Assembly: GCF_000337035.1 (NCBI RefSeq)
Contig: NZ_AOJL01000005.1
Location: forward strand, 30,690-94,689
Direction of reading: 5' to 3'
Source of the DNA: Halorubrum coriense DSM 10284
Lineage (GTDB): Archaea > Halobacteriota > Halobacteria > Halobacteriales > Haloferacaceae
Length of the DNA: 64,000 nucleotides
The first letter of the stretch is position 1. The number at the start of each line of letters is the position of its first letter. The notes beneath the pieces were generated by a model that saw only the letters and a program-made list of their open reading frames with translations, ran no database searches and was not told the origin of the DNA. The position numbers were made by a program, and so were the translations under genes. Shown here piece after piece: positions 1 through 8,790 of this stretch.

Positions 1-170
1 CTTCGTCCTCGCGACTGCCCCTTTGAGTCCCCCCCCAAACGCACAGCACCTCACACCTCCCCAGCCTCGTCGGCCTCCCTCCGCTTCGCTCTGGTCGGCC
101 GATTCCCTCGCGCGTGCGCCTCACGCCCTGCGGGCGCTCGTCGGCACGCGCCACCGCAGTTCTATTTATA
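1..170. repeat. Dispersed intergenic repeat, left copy (cut by window edge)
   Basis: This non-coding stretch shares several blocks with 28250-28425: a CTCGCGACTGCCCCTT block, a CACCTCACACCTCCCCAGCC block, a CACGCCCTGCGGGCG block and a GCGCGCCACCGCA-like end, followed by a TTTATAA or TTATAAA motif. The blocks are in the same order but the spacing between them differs. Both copies lie at the 3' end of genes. This copy begins at or before base 1. I infer a family of dispersed elements; the copy number elsewhere is unknown. Confidence 0.7.
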
Positions 171-183
171 AGCAGTGTGCTCC

Positions 184-1503
184 CTACGCCGACTCGACGC
201 GGTCGACGAGGTCGCTCGCGGCGGCCGCGGCGCGCTCTCGGACCGCCTCCGCGTCCAGCGTCAGCACCTCGCGATCGCGCATGAGGATTTCGCCGTCGCA
301 GACGGTGTGGCGCACGTCGCTCCCGCGGGCCGCGTACGCGAGGTGCGAGACGGGGTCGTGGACCGGCGTCAGGTGCGGCGCGTCGAGGTCGACCACCGCG
401 AGGTCGGCGGCCGCGCCCGCCTCGATCCGGCCGCCGGGGAGCCCGAGGGCGTCCGCGCCGCCGGCCGTCGCCATCTCCACGACGGCGTCGGCGGGGACCG
501 CGCTCGCGTCGTCCGCGGCGAGCTTCCCGAGCATCGCGGCGTCGCGCATCTCGTCGAACACGTCGAGGTCGTTGTTCGAGGCCGCCCCGTCGGTGCCGAG
601 CGCGACCGTCACGCCGGCCTCGCGGAGGCGCTGAACCGGGGCCATCCCGCTGGCGAGCTTCATGTTCGAGGCCGGGCAGTGGACGACCGCGGTCCCCGCC
701 GCCGCGAGGCGGTCGATCTCGTCGCCGTCGACGTGGACGCCGTGCGCGAAGAAGTCGTCCGGACCGAGCGCGCCGAGGTCCTCGGCGTACGCGATCGGTC
801 GCTCCCCGCGCTCGTCGACGATCGGGTCGACCTCGTCGGTCGTCTCGTTCGCGTGGAGGTGGACCGGGACGTCCGCCTCGCGCGCCGCGGCGACCCCCTC
901 GCGGAGGTGCTCCTCGCCGACCGTCGTCAGCGAGTGCGGCATGAACGCGGTCCGGACCCGGCCGTCCGCGGCGCCGTCGAGCTCGCGGGCGACCGCGAGG
1001 CTCTCTTCCACGTCGCTCCGCGCGTCCGCGTCGTCTTTCCCGACCGTCACCACCCCGTGGCCGAGCCGGGCGCGGAGGCCCGCGCGGTCGACGACCTCGG
1101 CCACGCGGTCCATCGCGAAGTACATGTCCGCGAACGCGGTCGTCCCCGACCGGATCATCTCCAGCGCGCCGAGTTCCGCGCCCGCCTCGATGTCGTCCGG
1201 CGTCAGCTCCGCCTCCGCCGGCCAGATGTCCTCGCGGAGCCACGGGTCGAGCGGCTTGTCGTCGGCGTACCCGCGGAGCAGCGTCATCGCGGCGTGCGTG
1301 TGCGCGTTGACGAGCCCGGGGATCACGAGCGACCCCGCGGCGTCGAGCGTCTCGGCGGCCCCACCGTCGACCGCCTCGTCGATCTCGCCCGGCTCCCCGA
1401 CGGCCCGGATCGTTCCCTCGTCGCGGTCGACCGCCACGTCCGCCCGCTCGACCCGGCCGTCGGGTCGGAGCACTCGCCCGCCGCTGACGCGGAGCTGGTT
1501 CAT
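184..1503 (-). CDS. dadD: Amidohydrolase: 5'-deoxyadenosine / S-adenosylhomocysteine deaminase type
   Basis: A 439-residue metal-dependent hydrolase of the MtaD/DadD/SsnA branch. These enzymes deaminate adenosine-type nucleosides such as 5'-deoxyadenosine, methylthioadenosine or S-adenosylhomocysteine, by-products of SAM chemistry. The metal-binding motif NAHTHAAM is at residues 66-73. Further on are HLHANET, HGVHVD, HCPASNMKL and LGTDGAASNN, which carry the other His ligands and the catalytic Asp. The start MNQLRVSGG was preferred to an upstream one 32 codons earlier, because that extra segment is basic, unlike the family, and runs into the divergent mptD gene. The two genes are divergent about 90 bases apart. 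The exact nucleoside substrate cannot be read from sequence. Confidence 0.85.
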   Translation of the reverse strand: MNQLRVSGGRVLRPDGRVERADVAVDRDEGTIRAVGEPGEIDEAVDGGAAETLDAAGSLVIPGLVNAHTHAAMTLLRGYADDKPLDPWLREDIWPAEAELTPDDIEAGAELGALEMIRSGTTAFADMYFAMDRVAEVVDRAGLRARLGHGVVTVGKDDADARSDVEESLAVARELDGAADGRVRTAFMPHSLTTVGEEHLREGVAAAREADVPVHLHANETTDEVDPIVDERGERPIAYAEDLGALGPDDFFAHGVHVDGDEIDRLAAAGTAVVHCPASNMKLASGMAPVQRLREAGVTVALGTDGAASNNDLDVFDEMRDAAMLGKLAADDASAVPADAVVEMATAGGADALGLPGGRIEAGAAADLAVVDLDAPHLTPVHDPVSHLAYAARGSDVRHTVCDGEILMRDREVLTLDAEAVRERAAAAASDLVDRVESA

Positions 1504-1592
1504 ACCGACCCGTTCCGCCCGCCGCACCAAACGCCTTCGGTTCCGCCCGGTCGCGTCAGAACCTTCTTGCCTCGCCGCGGCCGCGTTCCGGC

Positions 1593-1934
1593 ATGGCAAC
1601 CGACGCCCAGCAGGCGTGTTTCGAGGCGGGGATCAAGTTCGGCTCGCTGTACCACCAGTTCGCCGGCACGCCGGTCAGCCCGTCCAGCACCCGGAGCCTC
1701 GAAGGCGCGATGGCGGAGGCGATAGAGAACCAGCCGCACTGCGAGGCCGTCGACGTGACGATCCACGACGACCGCGTGGCAGACGCCATCGACCACGAGA
1801 ACGGCTACACCGAGCTCACCGGCTCGCTGATGGACGTCGAGATGCGGATCGCGTACGAGGGCGTCACGGTCCGCACGCGGATGGCGATGAAGGACGGCTA
1901 CCCCCTGATGGAGCTGGCCTCCGTGGCGGAGTGA
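1593..1934 (+). CDS. mptD: Archaeal dihydroneopterin aldolase, MptD family
   Basis: A 113-residue protein of the archaeal DUF372/MptD family, which cleaves 7,8-dihydroneopterin to 6-hydroxymethyl-dihydropterin and glycolaldehyde on the way to folates or methanopterin. It is unrelated to bacterial FolB. Recognisable family stretches are FEAGIKFGSLYHQFAGTPV near residues 9-27 and YPLMELASV at the end; the length is normal for the family. It is divergent from the deaminase, with which it may share a promoter region. Haloarchaea use folates, so a folate role is the reasonable inference. Confidence 0.85.
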   Translation: MATDAQQACFEAGIKFGSLYHQFAGTPVSPSSTRSLEGAMAEAIENQPHCEAVDVTIHDDRVADAIDHENGYTELTGSLMDVEMRIAYEGVTVRTRMAMKDGYPLMELASVAE

Positions 1935-2025
1935 GCCGACGCCGGCCGTCGGCGACGAGGGCCCCGCGAACGTCGCATTCGCGCGTGTCCGGCGTCGCCG
2001 CGGCCGAACTGCTGATGAGGCGACT

Positions 2026-2038
2026 ATATTGTCAATAT
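2026..2038. promoter_or_regulatory. AT-rich palindrome upstream of the aminotransferase
   Basis: ATATTGTCAATAT is an inverted repeat (arms ATATTG and CAATAT) in an AT-rich island in otherwise very GC-rich DNA, about 70 bases before the aminotransferase start. GACTAT occurs on both sides. It could be an operator. No regulator is identified. Confidence 0.35.
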
Positions 2039-2109
2039 GTGATTGATCATTCGACTATTGCGGGCAGTACGCTTATGTTCTTGAGTCGAAAGGTGGTACT
2101 TGATACCGA

Positions 2110-3342
2110 ATGGACGGATCAGACTCGGACGATCTCGATCATCTGTTCAGCGAGACGGTTCGGGAGACGAAGGGCGGCTCCGTGTACGGGGCGTGGCGGT
2201 CGATCCGGGACGCGGACGCCGTCCCGTTGAGTTTCGGCTTCCCCTATCCCGAGTCGTTCCCGAACGACGAGCTGGTCTCGGCGGCCGAGTCCCTCTTCGA
2301 GTACGAGGGCGACTGCGCGCTCCAGTACGGCGGCGGCGAGTACGCCGACGCGCTCCCCGAGGTGATCGCCGATCGAGCCCGCGACCGCGGCATCGACTGT
2401 ACGACGTCGCAGCTCCACCTGACGAACGGCGCGACGAACGCGATAGACACGGTGTGTCAGACCTTCCTCGACCCCGGCGACACGGTGTTCGTCGAGTCGC
2501 CGACGTTCATGGGCGCGCTGCGGCTGTTCCGCAACTACGGCGTCGACATCGAGGGGTGCGAGATGGACGCCGACGGGCTCGACGTCGGGGCGCTCGCCGA
2601 CGAGCTGGCCGCCCGCGAGGCGGCGGGAGAGCCGCTCCCGAAGCTGCTGTACACCATCCCGAACTTCCACAACCCGACCGGCGTGACGCTCTCCGAGGGG
2701 CGCCGCAGGCGACTCCTCGAACTGGCGGAGACGTACGACTTCGTCGTCCTCGAAGACGACCCGTACGGCCAGCTCCGGTACGACGGGTCGGAGCCGCCGC
2801 CGATCAGGGCGCTCGATCGGACCGGCCGCGCGATCCGGGCCAACACGTTCTCGAAGACCGTCGCTCCGGGGGTCCGGACCGGGTGGATCATCGCCGAGGA
2901 GTCGTTCGTCGAGCAGTTCGAGCGGATCAACGCGGGCGGAGAGCCGAGCTACACCCGCGGGCTCATCGCCCGCTACGCCGAGGACGGTCGGCTCGAACGG
3001 GCCATCGAGGAACTCTGCGCGGGATACCGCGAGCGGCGAGACCGGATGATGGAGAGCTTGACGGAGCGGATGCCCGCGGGGACGACGTGGAGCGACCCGG
3101 ACGGCGGCTTCTTCGTCTGGGTGGAGTTCCCGGAGGGCGTCGACGCGGAGGCGATGCTCCCCGACGCCATCGACGAGGGCGTGACGTACCTCCCCGGCTC
3201 GTTCTTCTACGCCGACGACGGAGGGACGCGCCACGCGCGGCTCTCGTTCAGCCACGCCTCACCCGCCGAGATCGACGAGGGGGTCGCCGCGCTGGCGGCC
3301 GCGGTGCGCGCCGAGACTCCGCCGGTGGAGGCCGACGACTGA
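2110..3342 (+). CDS. PLP-dependent aminotransferase, class I/II (2-aminoadipate/MocR-like fold)
   Basis: A 410-residue fold-type I aminotransferase. Recognisable motifs are LQYGGGEY near residues 75-82, LTNGATNAID near 105, YTIPNFHNPTGV (PLP-binding Asn), LEDDPYG, and the PLP-lysine segment NTFSKTVAPGVRTGW. This pattern fits the LysN / 2-aminoadipate aminotransferase group, which acts on amino acids with 2-oxo acids. It is followed by a convergent D-2-hydroxyacid dehydrogenase and a polyamine-type importer, so amine or amino-acid catabolism is plausible but unproven. The start sits 13 bases after a weak AGGTGG ribosome-binding site; a TATA-like CTTATG is about 33 bases upstream. Confidence 0.85.
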   Translation: MDGSDSDDLDHLFSETVRETKGGSVYGAWRSIRDADAVPLSFGFPYPESFPNDELVSAAESLFEYEGDCALQYGGGEYADALPEVIADRARDRGIDCTTSQLHLTNGATNAIDTVCQTFLDPGDTVFVESPTFMGALRLFRNYGVDIEGCEMDADGLDVGALADELAAREAAGEPLPKLLYTIPNFHNPTGVTLSEGRRRRLLELAETYDFVVLEDDPYGQLRYDGSEPPPIRALDRTGRAIRANTFSKTVAPGVRTGWIIAEESFVEQFERINAGGEPSYTRGLIARYAEDGRLERAIEELCAGYRERRDRMMESLTERMPAGTTWSDPDGGFFVWVEFPEGVDAEAMLPDAIDEGVTYLPGSFFYADDGGTRHARLSFSHASPAEIDEGVAALAAAVRAETPPVEADD

Positions 3343-3384
3343 ACCCCGGTCGGCGGGCTCGACCAAGCGCCCGCGATCGACCGC

Positions 3385-4404
3385 TCAGACGACCCGGTTG
3401 CGGAGGTCGTCGAGGTCGCCGGAGGCGTACCGCCGGTAGTTGTCCTCGAACAGCGACCCGATCCGGTCGGCGTACTTTGGCGTCGATCCCGCCATGTGTG
3501 GGGTTATCACCGCGTTCGGCAGGTCCCACAGCGGCGACTCGGCCGGGAGCGGCTCCTCCTCGAAGACGTCGAGGGCTGCCCCGCGGATCCGCTTCTGTTG
3601 GAGGGCCGTTTCGAGCGCGGACTCGTCGACCACCTCGCCGCGCGCCACGTTCACGAGGACCGCGTCCGACCGCATCGACATGAGCGCCTCCGCGTCGATC
3701 AGTCCGCGCGTCGCCTCGACGAGCGGGCACGCGAGCACGACGTAGTCCGAGCGGGAGAGCACCTCCGGAAGCCCGGCGGGCGGATGCGCCTCGTCGACGA
3801 CGGCGGGGGCGGTCTCCGGGGTGCGCTTCGTGCCGATCACCTCCATGTCGAACCCCGACGCCAGTTCCGCGACGCGCGTCCCGATCGCGCCGACGCCGAC
3901 GATGCCCAGGGTCTTCCCGCCGAGTTCGCCCGCGGAGTAGTCCCGCCAGACGCCGTCGCGCTCCTGCTGGCGGATCCCCCTGTGGATCCGGCGCTCGAAG
4001 ACGAGCAGGTAGCCGAGGACCTGCTCGGCGATCGGGTTCGCCGCGACGCCCGCGGCGTTCGTCACCGCGATCCCCCGGTCCGCGAGCGCGTCGAGGTCGT
4101 AGGCGTCGACCCCGGAGTTGAGGGTCTGAACCCAGTCCGGTCCGGCCCCGCCGGAGAGTTCGTCGCTCACCGGCCGGATGGTCAAGACGACGTCGGCGTC
4201 GCCGATCGCCGCGCTCGACTCCGCGGGCGTCGCCGCCGTCTCGATCCGCTCGGTCGACGGGAGCGCGTCGTCGAGCCGCGAACGCAACCCCCGAGCGAAG
4301 TCGCCGCCGAAGACTGCCGGGACGCTGTGGTGGAACAGCACGTCCGCCCCGGCGGCGTCGACCGCCGAGTCGACGCTCCCCCGCACGCCGGGCTCACTTC
4401 CCAT
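3385..4404 (-). CDS. D-2-hydroxyacid dehydrogenase, NAD(P)-dependent
   Basis: A 339-residue dehydrogenase of the D-isomer-specific 2-hydroxyacid family, which interconverts 2-oxo acids and D-2-hydroxy acids. The Rossmann motif GVGAIG is at residues 170-175. The catalytic Arg, Glu and His lie in VNVARGE, FEEEPLP and ITPHMAG, all intact. The N-terminal 70 residues are less conserved. The start overlaps the last 11 bases of the upstream potA-like gene on the same strand, which indicates co-transcription and translational coupling. The substrate is unknown; its pairing with a transporter suggests it processes an imported compound or a breakdown product. Confidence 0.85.
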   Translation of the reverse strand: MGSEPGVRGSVDSAVDAAGADVLFHHSVPAVFGGDFARGLRSRLDDALPSTERIETAATPAESSAAIGDADVVLTIRPVSDELSGGAGPDWVQTLNSGVDAYDLDALADRGIAVTNAAGVAANPIAEQVLGYLLVFERRIHRGIRQQERDGVWRDYSAGELGGKTLGIVGVGAIGTRVAELASGFDMEVIGTKRTPETAPAVVDEAHPPAGLPEVLSRSDYVVLACPLVEATRGLIDAEALMSMRSDAVLVNVARGEVVDESALETALQQKRIRGAALDVFEEEPLPAESPLWDLPNAVITPHMAGSTPKYADRIGSLFEDNYRRYASGDLDDLRNRVV

Positions 4405-5461
4405 ACACGCTCATCGCGTCGGGATTGAAGTCGACGGAGACCTCGCCGGAGTCGGGCACGTCCGACCGTCCCTGGACCGCGACGTCGAGCTCCGGAAGCG
4501 AGTCGTCGTGGGGTTCGACCACCAGGTTGGTCCGCTCGCCGTGGAAGAATCGATTGACGACCGTCCCCTCGATGGCGCCGGTCCCGGGCTCCACGAGTTC
4601 GACCTCCTCGGGCCGGATGGAGGCGACCACGTCGCCCTTCGCGCCGGCGTCGCCCAGGTCGACCGTCATCTCGGTCGCGGCGTCGAGTTCGAGCCGCGGC
4701 GGGTGCGTCGTGTTCTCGACGACGCCGTCGAGCAGGTTCGTGTCGCCGATGAAGTCGGCGACGAACGCGGTCGCCGGCTCGCGGTAGATCTCCTTCGGCG
4801 TGCCGATCTGCTCGATCTCCCCGTCGTTCATGACGGCGAGCCGGTCGGACATGCTCATCGCCACGTCCTGATCGTGTGTCACGTAGAAGAACGTGCTCTC
4901 GACGCGGTCGTGGATCTCTTGTAGCTCGACTTGCATCTGCTGGCGCAGCTTCCGGTCGAGACTCGAGAGCGGCTCGTCGAGCAGGAGGATGTCCGGCTCG
5001 TTCACCAGCGCGCGCGCGATGGCCACGCGCTGCTGTTGCCCGCCCGAGAGGTCCTGGGGCTTGCGCCGCTTGTACCCGGAGAGGTCGACGATGCGGAGGT
5101 ACTTCTCGATGAGCTTCTCGCGCTCGCCCGCGTTGATCCCCGACTTCTTCAGCCCGTACCCCACGTTCTCCGCGACGGTCATGTGTGGGAAAAGCGAGAG
5201 GCTCTGGAACACCAGGTTCGTGTTCCGCTTGTTCGGCGGCCGGTGGACCACGTCCTCGCCCTCGATACGGATCGAGCCCTCGGTCGGGGTCTCGAAGCCG
5301 CTTATCATCCGCAGGGTGGTCGTCTTCCCGCAGCCGGAGGGGCCGAGCAGCGAGAAGAACTCGCCGCGCTGGAGGTCGACGTCGATCCCGTCGACGGCGA
5401 CCGTGTCTCCGAACTCCTTGCGGACGCCGTCAAGCTGGACCGCCGTTGTCGGTATCGTCAT
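4394..5461 (-). CDS. potA: ABC transporter ATP-binding protein, spermidine/putrescine type (PotA-like)
   Basis: A 355-residue ATPase that would power the divergent importer at 5782-8653. Walker A GPSGCGKTT is at residues 40-48, followed by the signature LSGGQQQR, Walker B ILLLDEPLSSLD and the switch His in YVTHDQ. A C-terminal TOBE-like domain (from about residue 235) is typical of PotA/MalK ATPases. The start MTIPTTAVQ is chosen over one 14 codons upstream because a TATA-like box at 5483-5490 lies 22-29 bases before it, as expected for a leaderless haloarchaeal mRNA. Its end overlaps the start of the hydroxyacid dehydrogenase. The substrate is called by family only and could be another small cation or organic compound. 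Confidence 0.85.
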   Translation of the reverse strand: MTIPTTAVQLDGVRKEFGDTVAVDGIDVDLQRGEFFSLLGPSGCGKTTTLRMISGFETPTEGSIRIEGEDVVHRPPNKRNTNLVFQSLSLFPHMTVAENVGYGLKKSGINAGEREKLIEKYLRIVDLSGYKRRKPQDLSGGQQQRVAIARALVNEPDILLLDEPLSSLDRKLRQQMQVELQEIHDRVESTFFYVTHDQDVAMSMSDRLAVMNDGEIEQIGTPKEIYREPATAFVADFIGDTNLLDGVVENTTHPPRLELDAATEMTVDLGDAGAKGDVVASIRPEEVELVEPGTGAIEGTVVNRFFHGERTNLVVEPHDDSLPELDVAVQGRSDVPDSGEVSVDFNPDAMSVYGK

Positions 5462-5781
5462 ACCGGCACCGACCGGACGGTAGTTATTCAAGCTTTCTTC
5501 CAATTAGATCGTATATTCTCGATACTCCATACACCTTTTCGGCCCTTATACTCGTAAGTGGGTTCTGCTTGCCAGCGAAACCCAACAAATGGCATTCACA
5601 ATACTAGATACCGCGCGTCGCGGTCGGTGACGGCCTCGTGACGCCGCCATCTCGAATACGGTGATCGATCCGTGTATTCGTTGGAAAAATAACGTTTGAA
5701 AGAATATTAGGACAATCGCTCAATGATCATGTGTTACTCAGAGTAGATTTATCACACAGAAGTAATAGTCGGTTCACGACG
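5462..5781. promoter_or_regulatory. Divergent promoter region between potA-like and potD-like genes
   Basis: This 320-base AT-richer intergenic region serves both transport transcripts. On the minus strand a TGAATAAC box (5483-5490) precedes potA. On the plus strand a TTTATC box (5748-5753) lies about 30 bases before potD. No clear operator palindrome or RNA gene was found in the middle. Confidence 0.55.
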
Positions 5782-6870
5782 ATGATAGACAGACGGCAGT
5801 TCATCAAGGCGGCAGGCGCGACCGGCGTTACGGGTATGGCGGGGCTGTCCGGGTGTATGGGCGGCGGCGGTGGCACGACGGTGTCGATCCTCACGTGGTC
5901 CGGATACGACGCCGTCAACGACCAGATCGAGGAGTCGCTCGACGGCGTCGAACTGGACGTCTCGGTCGCCGACGGGTCGGCGAACATGTTCTCCACCGTG
6001 AACGCGGGCGGGGGCGAACAGTACGACGTCGTCATCCCGAACAACGAGTACGTCCCGCGGTTCATCGACGCCGACCTGGCGGCACCGGTCGACATGGACG
6101 TCGTGACCAACTTCGACGCGCTGTACCCGACGTTCCAGAGCGCGGCCGAGGGGCAGTTCGCCGACGGCGGCGACGTGTACGGCCTCCCGGTCCAGTTCGG
6201 CTGGTACGCCTACGGCTACGACAGCTCGGTGCTCCCGGAGGACCACGACCACTCCTACGACGTCCTCTTCAGCGAGGAGTACGCGGGAGCGGACCTCACC
6301 GGCGGCATCACGCTGTACGACGGCTACTACAAGACGATCATGGCGACGGCCCTCGCGCTCGGGTACACCGACGCGTTCGAGGGCGACACCGTGTCGTTCA
6401 CCGACGAACAGCTCACGACCATCGAGGAGACGCTGATCGACTTCAAACCCAACCTGCTCGGATTCGTTCACGACGAGGAGACGCTCACGCAGGACTACCA
6501 GAACGGCAACATCGTCGCGTCGTTCGCGAACCGGAGCACGCACGTGGGGATCATGAACGACGTCGAGAGCGTGGAGTTCTCCCAGCCGGCCGAAGAGGAG
6601 CTCACCTGGTTCGAGGGCGCGGTCGTCACGTCCGGCTCTTCGAACAAGGAGGCCGCCTTCCGCGTGCTGAACGAGTACATCTCGCCGGAAACCGGCGCGG
6701 CGCTGTCGGAGAACCGGAACATCATGAACGCCTCTCAGGACGCGATGGACAACATCGAGGCGGAAGCGCTCCAGATCGAGCCGGGCGTGCTCGACGGGAT
6801 GATCCCCTTCAAGCCCGCCGAACGGGACGAGGCGTGGATCGAGATGTTCGAACGGGTCAAGAACGCGTGA
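5782..6870 (+). CDS. potD: ABC transporter substrate-binding lipoprotein, spermidine/putrescine type
   Basis: A 362-residue periplasm-like (cell-surface) binding protein of the PotD/PotF family. The N-terminus has the Tat motif RRQFIK (residues 4-9), a short hydrophobic stretch and the lipobox LSGC with Cys25, so it should be exported folded and lipid-anchored. The mature part follows the family: SILTWSGYD at the start of the mature domain and AEELTWFEGAVVTSG-like segments towards the end. The start at 5782 is chosen because the Tat signal begins there; 17 upstream codons in frame have no signal character. It is first in a three-gene unit with two permeases; the ATPase is divergent. Specificity for polyamines is a family inference. 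Confidence 0.85.
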   Translation: MIDRRQFIKAAGATGVTGMAGLSGCMGGGGGTTVSILTWSGYDAVNDQIEESLDGVELDVSVADGSANMFSTVNAGGGEQYDVVIPNNEYVPRFIDADLAAPVDMDVVTNFDALYPTFQSAAEGQFADGGDVYGLPVQFGWYAYGYDSSVLPEDHDHSYDVLFSEEYAGADLTGGITLYDGYYKTIMATALALGYTDAFEGDTVSFTDEQLTTIEETLIDFKPNLLGFVHDEETLTQDYQNGNIVASFANRSTHVGIMNDVESVEFSQPAEEELTWFEGAVVTSGSSNKEAAFRVLNEYISPETGAALSENRNIMNASQDAMDNIEAEALQIEPGVLDGMIPFKPAERDEAWIEMFERVKNA

Positions 6871-6877
6871 GCCCGAG

Positions 6878-7783
6878 ATGAGCGCCATCCACAAACTCGG
6901 CGACGCGTTCGAACGACGGGGGAAGCGAGCGAAGCTCGCGCTCATGGCGGGGCCGGGGGTCGGATGGCTGCTCACGCTGATACTCGTCCCCATGGCGTTC
7001 CTCGTGACGGTGAGCTTCGCGGAGATCAACAGCTCCTACGACGTCGTGTGGTCGTTCTCGGTGTCGAACTACCGGGAGCTCTTCGTCGGCGAGAGCGGGC
7101 TGCTCCAGACGCCGTTCATCGACTCGTTCCTGCTCTCGTTGCGCATCGCGGCGGCGACCACGTTCCTGACGGTCGTCCTCGCGTACCCGGTCGCGTACCT
7201 GCTCACGCGGCTCTCGGGACGGCGGTTCAAGCTGGTGCTGTTCGCGGTGCTGGTCCCGTTCTTCACCATCTTCATCGTGCGCATCTACTCGTGGCTCTCG
7301 CTCTTCGGCAGCCAGGGACTCCTCAACTCGGCGCTGCTCGCGACCCCGCTGGTCTCCGAACCACTCGGTATCTTCGAGTACGGGATCGTGGCGGTGATCA
7401 TCTCGCTCACCCACGCCTTCTTCCCGTACATGCTGTTGACGCTGTACTCGAGCCTCGAAGGGATCGATTACGGCGTCATCGAGGCGTCGCGGGACCTCGG
7501 GGCCTCGCGGCTGGAGATCGCGAAGGACGTCGTGATCCCGCTGTCGGCACAGGGGCTCATCACCGGCTGCGTCTTCGTGTTCGTCCCGGCGCTCGGGACG
7601 TTCATCACGCCGCAGTTCCTCGCCCGCGGGAAGTTCACCATGATCGCCGAGGTGCTCACGGCGCGGATAAACGAGCTGTACGCCATCAACTACGGCGCGG
7701 CCGGGTCGCTCTTCCTCATCATCCCGACCGTGATCGCGTTCGCGATCGTGATGCGTACCACCAGCCTGGAGGCGATGGGGTGA
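6878..7783 (+). CDS. potB: ABC transporter permease, PotB-like
   Basis: A 301-residue inner membrane permease with about six hydrophobic segments, the first near residues 25-48. The cytoplasmic EAA loop that docks on the ATPase is visible as EASRDLGASRLEIAKDVVIP near residue 207. It starts 7 bases after the potD stop and ends 3 bases before the next permease, so the three are clearly one operon. It would pair with the second permease as a heterodimer and with the divergent ATPase. Confidence 0.85.
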   Translation: MSAIHKLGDAFERRGKRAKLALMAGPGVGWLLTLILVPMAFLVTVSFAEINSSYDVVWSFSVSNYRELFVGESGLLQTPFIDSFLLSLRIAAATTFLTVVLAYPVAYLLTRLSGRRFKLVLFAVLVPFFTIFIVRIYSWLSLFGSQGLLNSALLATPLVSEPLGIFEYGIVAVIISLTHAFFPYMLLTLYSSLEGIDYGVIEASRDLGASRLEIAKDVVIPLSAQGLITGCVFVFVPALGTFITPQFLARGKFTMIAEVLTARINELYAINYGAAGSLFLIIPTVIAFAIVMRTTSLEAMG

Positions 7784-7786
7784 GCC

Positions 7787-8653
7787 ATGTCCGATAGCGA
7801 GAAATACAGTCGGCTGTCGCGCCTCGTCGGCGAGCCGGGGATCACGGGAGCCGTCTCCGTCGATCGGGTCGTGAGCGCGGTCGCCTCCTACGGCATGTGG
7901 GCGCTGACGCTCGGGATCATCGCGTTCCTCTGGCTCCCGCTCTCGCAGATCGTCGTGCTCTCGTTCACGGAGAACTCGGTGTTGTTCCCCTTCGAGGGGG
8001 TCACCCTCGGGAACTACGTCAGCCTGTTCACCAACGAGGGGCTCCTGGCGGCGGCCAGACAGAGCGCGTTCGTGGCGACGGTGTCGGCCGGGGTCGCGAC
8101 GCTGATCGGCGTCCCGCTCGGGTTCGCCATCGCTCGGCATAGCTTCCGGGGCCGGTCGGTGCTCAGGGGACTCGTCATCCTCCCGCTCCTGATGCCGGGG
8201 ATCATCATGGGGATCTCGCTGCTGATCCTCTTCCGCGTCGTCGGGCTCCCGGCCGGCTTCCTCGGGACCGTGCTCGCGCACTCCGTGTACGGCCTGCCGT
8301 TCATCGTCCTGCCCGTGGTCGCCCGGCTGGCGGTGTTTGATCGCAACCTAGAGGAGGGCGCTCGCGACCTCGGCGCGAACGGCCGCGGCGTGTTGAAAGA
8401 CGTCACGCTCCCGATCATCTCGCCCGCCATCGCCGCGGGCTTCGTGTTCGCGTGGCTCCGCTCGTTCGAGGACTTCATCCGCGTCTTCTTCGTCGGCGGA
8501 ACGATGGACGCGCTCACGAAGGAGATGTACGGCATGGTGGTGTACTCGCAGGGCACGGAGGCGATGGACCCGATGGCGACGATCATCGTCTTAGTCGTCA
8601 GCGCCGCGCTGGCCGTCGCGATCAACCTCCGGGACATCCTCGAATACGTCTGA
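7787..8653 (+). CDS. potC: ABC transporter permease, PotC-like
   Basis: A 288-residue permease with about six transmembrane segments, the first near residues 33-58. The EAA loop is EEGARDLGANGRGVLKDVTL near residues 190-209. It is the last gene of the potD-potB-potC unit. A T-rich tract (CCTTTTATT, about 15 bases after the stop) is a likely terminator. Confidence 0.85.
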   Translation: MSDSEKYSRLSRLVGEPGITGAVSVDRVVSAVASYGMWALTLGIIAFLWLPLSQIVVLSFTENSVLFPFEGVTLGNYVSLFTNEGLLAAARQSAFVATVSAGVATLIGVPLGFAIARHSFRGRSVLRGLVILPLLMPGIIMGISLLILFRVVGLPAGFLGTVLAHSVYGLPFIVLPVVARLAVFDRNLEEGARDLGANGRGVLKDVTLPIISPAIAAGFVFAWLRSFEDFIRVFFVGGTMDALTKEMYGMVVYSQGTEAMDPMATIIVLVVSAALAVAINLRDILEYV

Positions 8654-8667
8654 TCGACCCGAGCGGT

Positions 8668-8676
8668 CCTTTTATT
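8668..8676 (+). terminator. T-rich terminator after the permease operon
   Basis: CCTTTTATT follows the potC stop by 15 bases, and no gene on this strand begins for more than 100 bases. Archaeal termination is commonly driven by such U-rich tracts. No strong hairpin is needed or seen. Confidence 0.4.
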
Positions 8677-8790
8677 CCGGCCCCGGCCTCGACGCCCTCC
8701 GACGCCGACCCGAACGCTTAGTACCGCGACACGCGTACCGCGACCCGAACGGCGACCGACGCCTCGTCCCTCCCGGTTTCAGAGCCCCAC

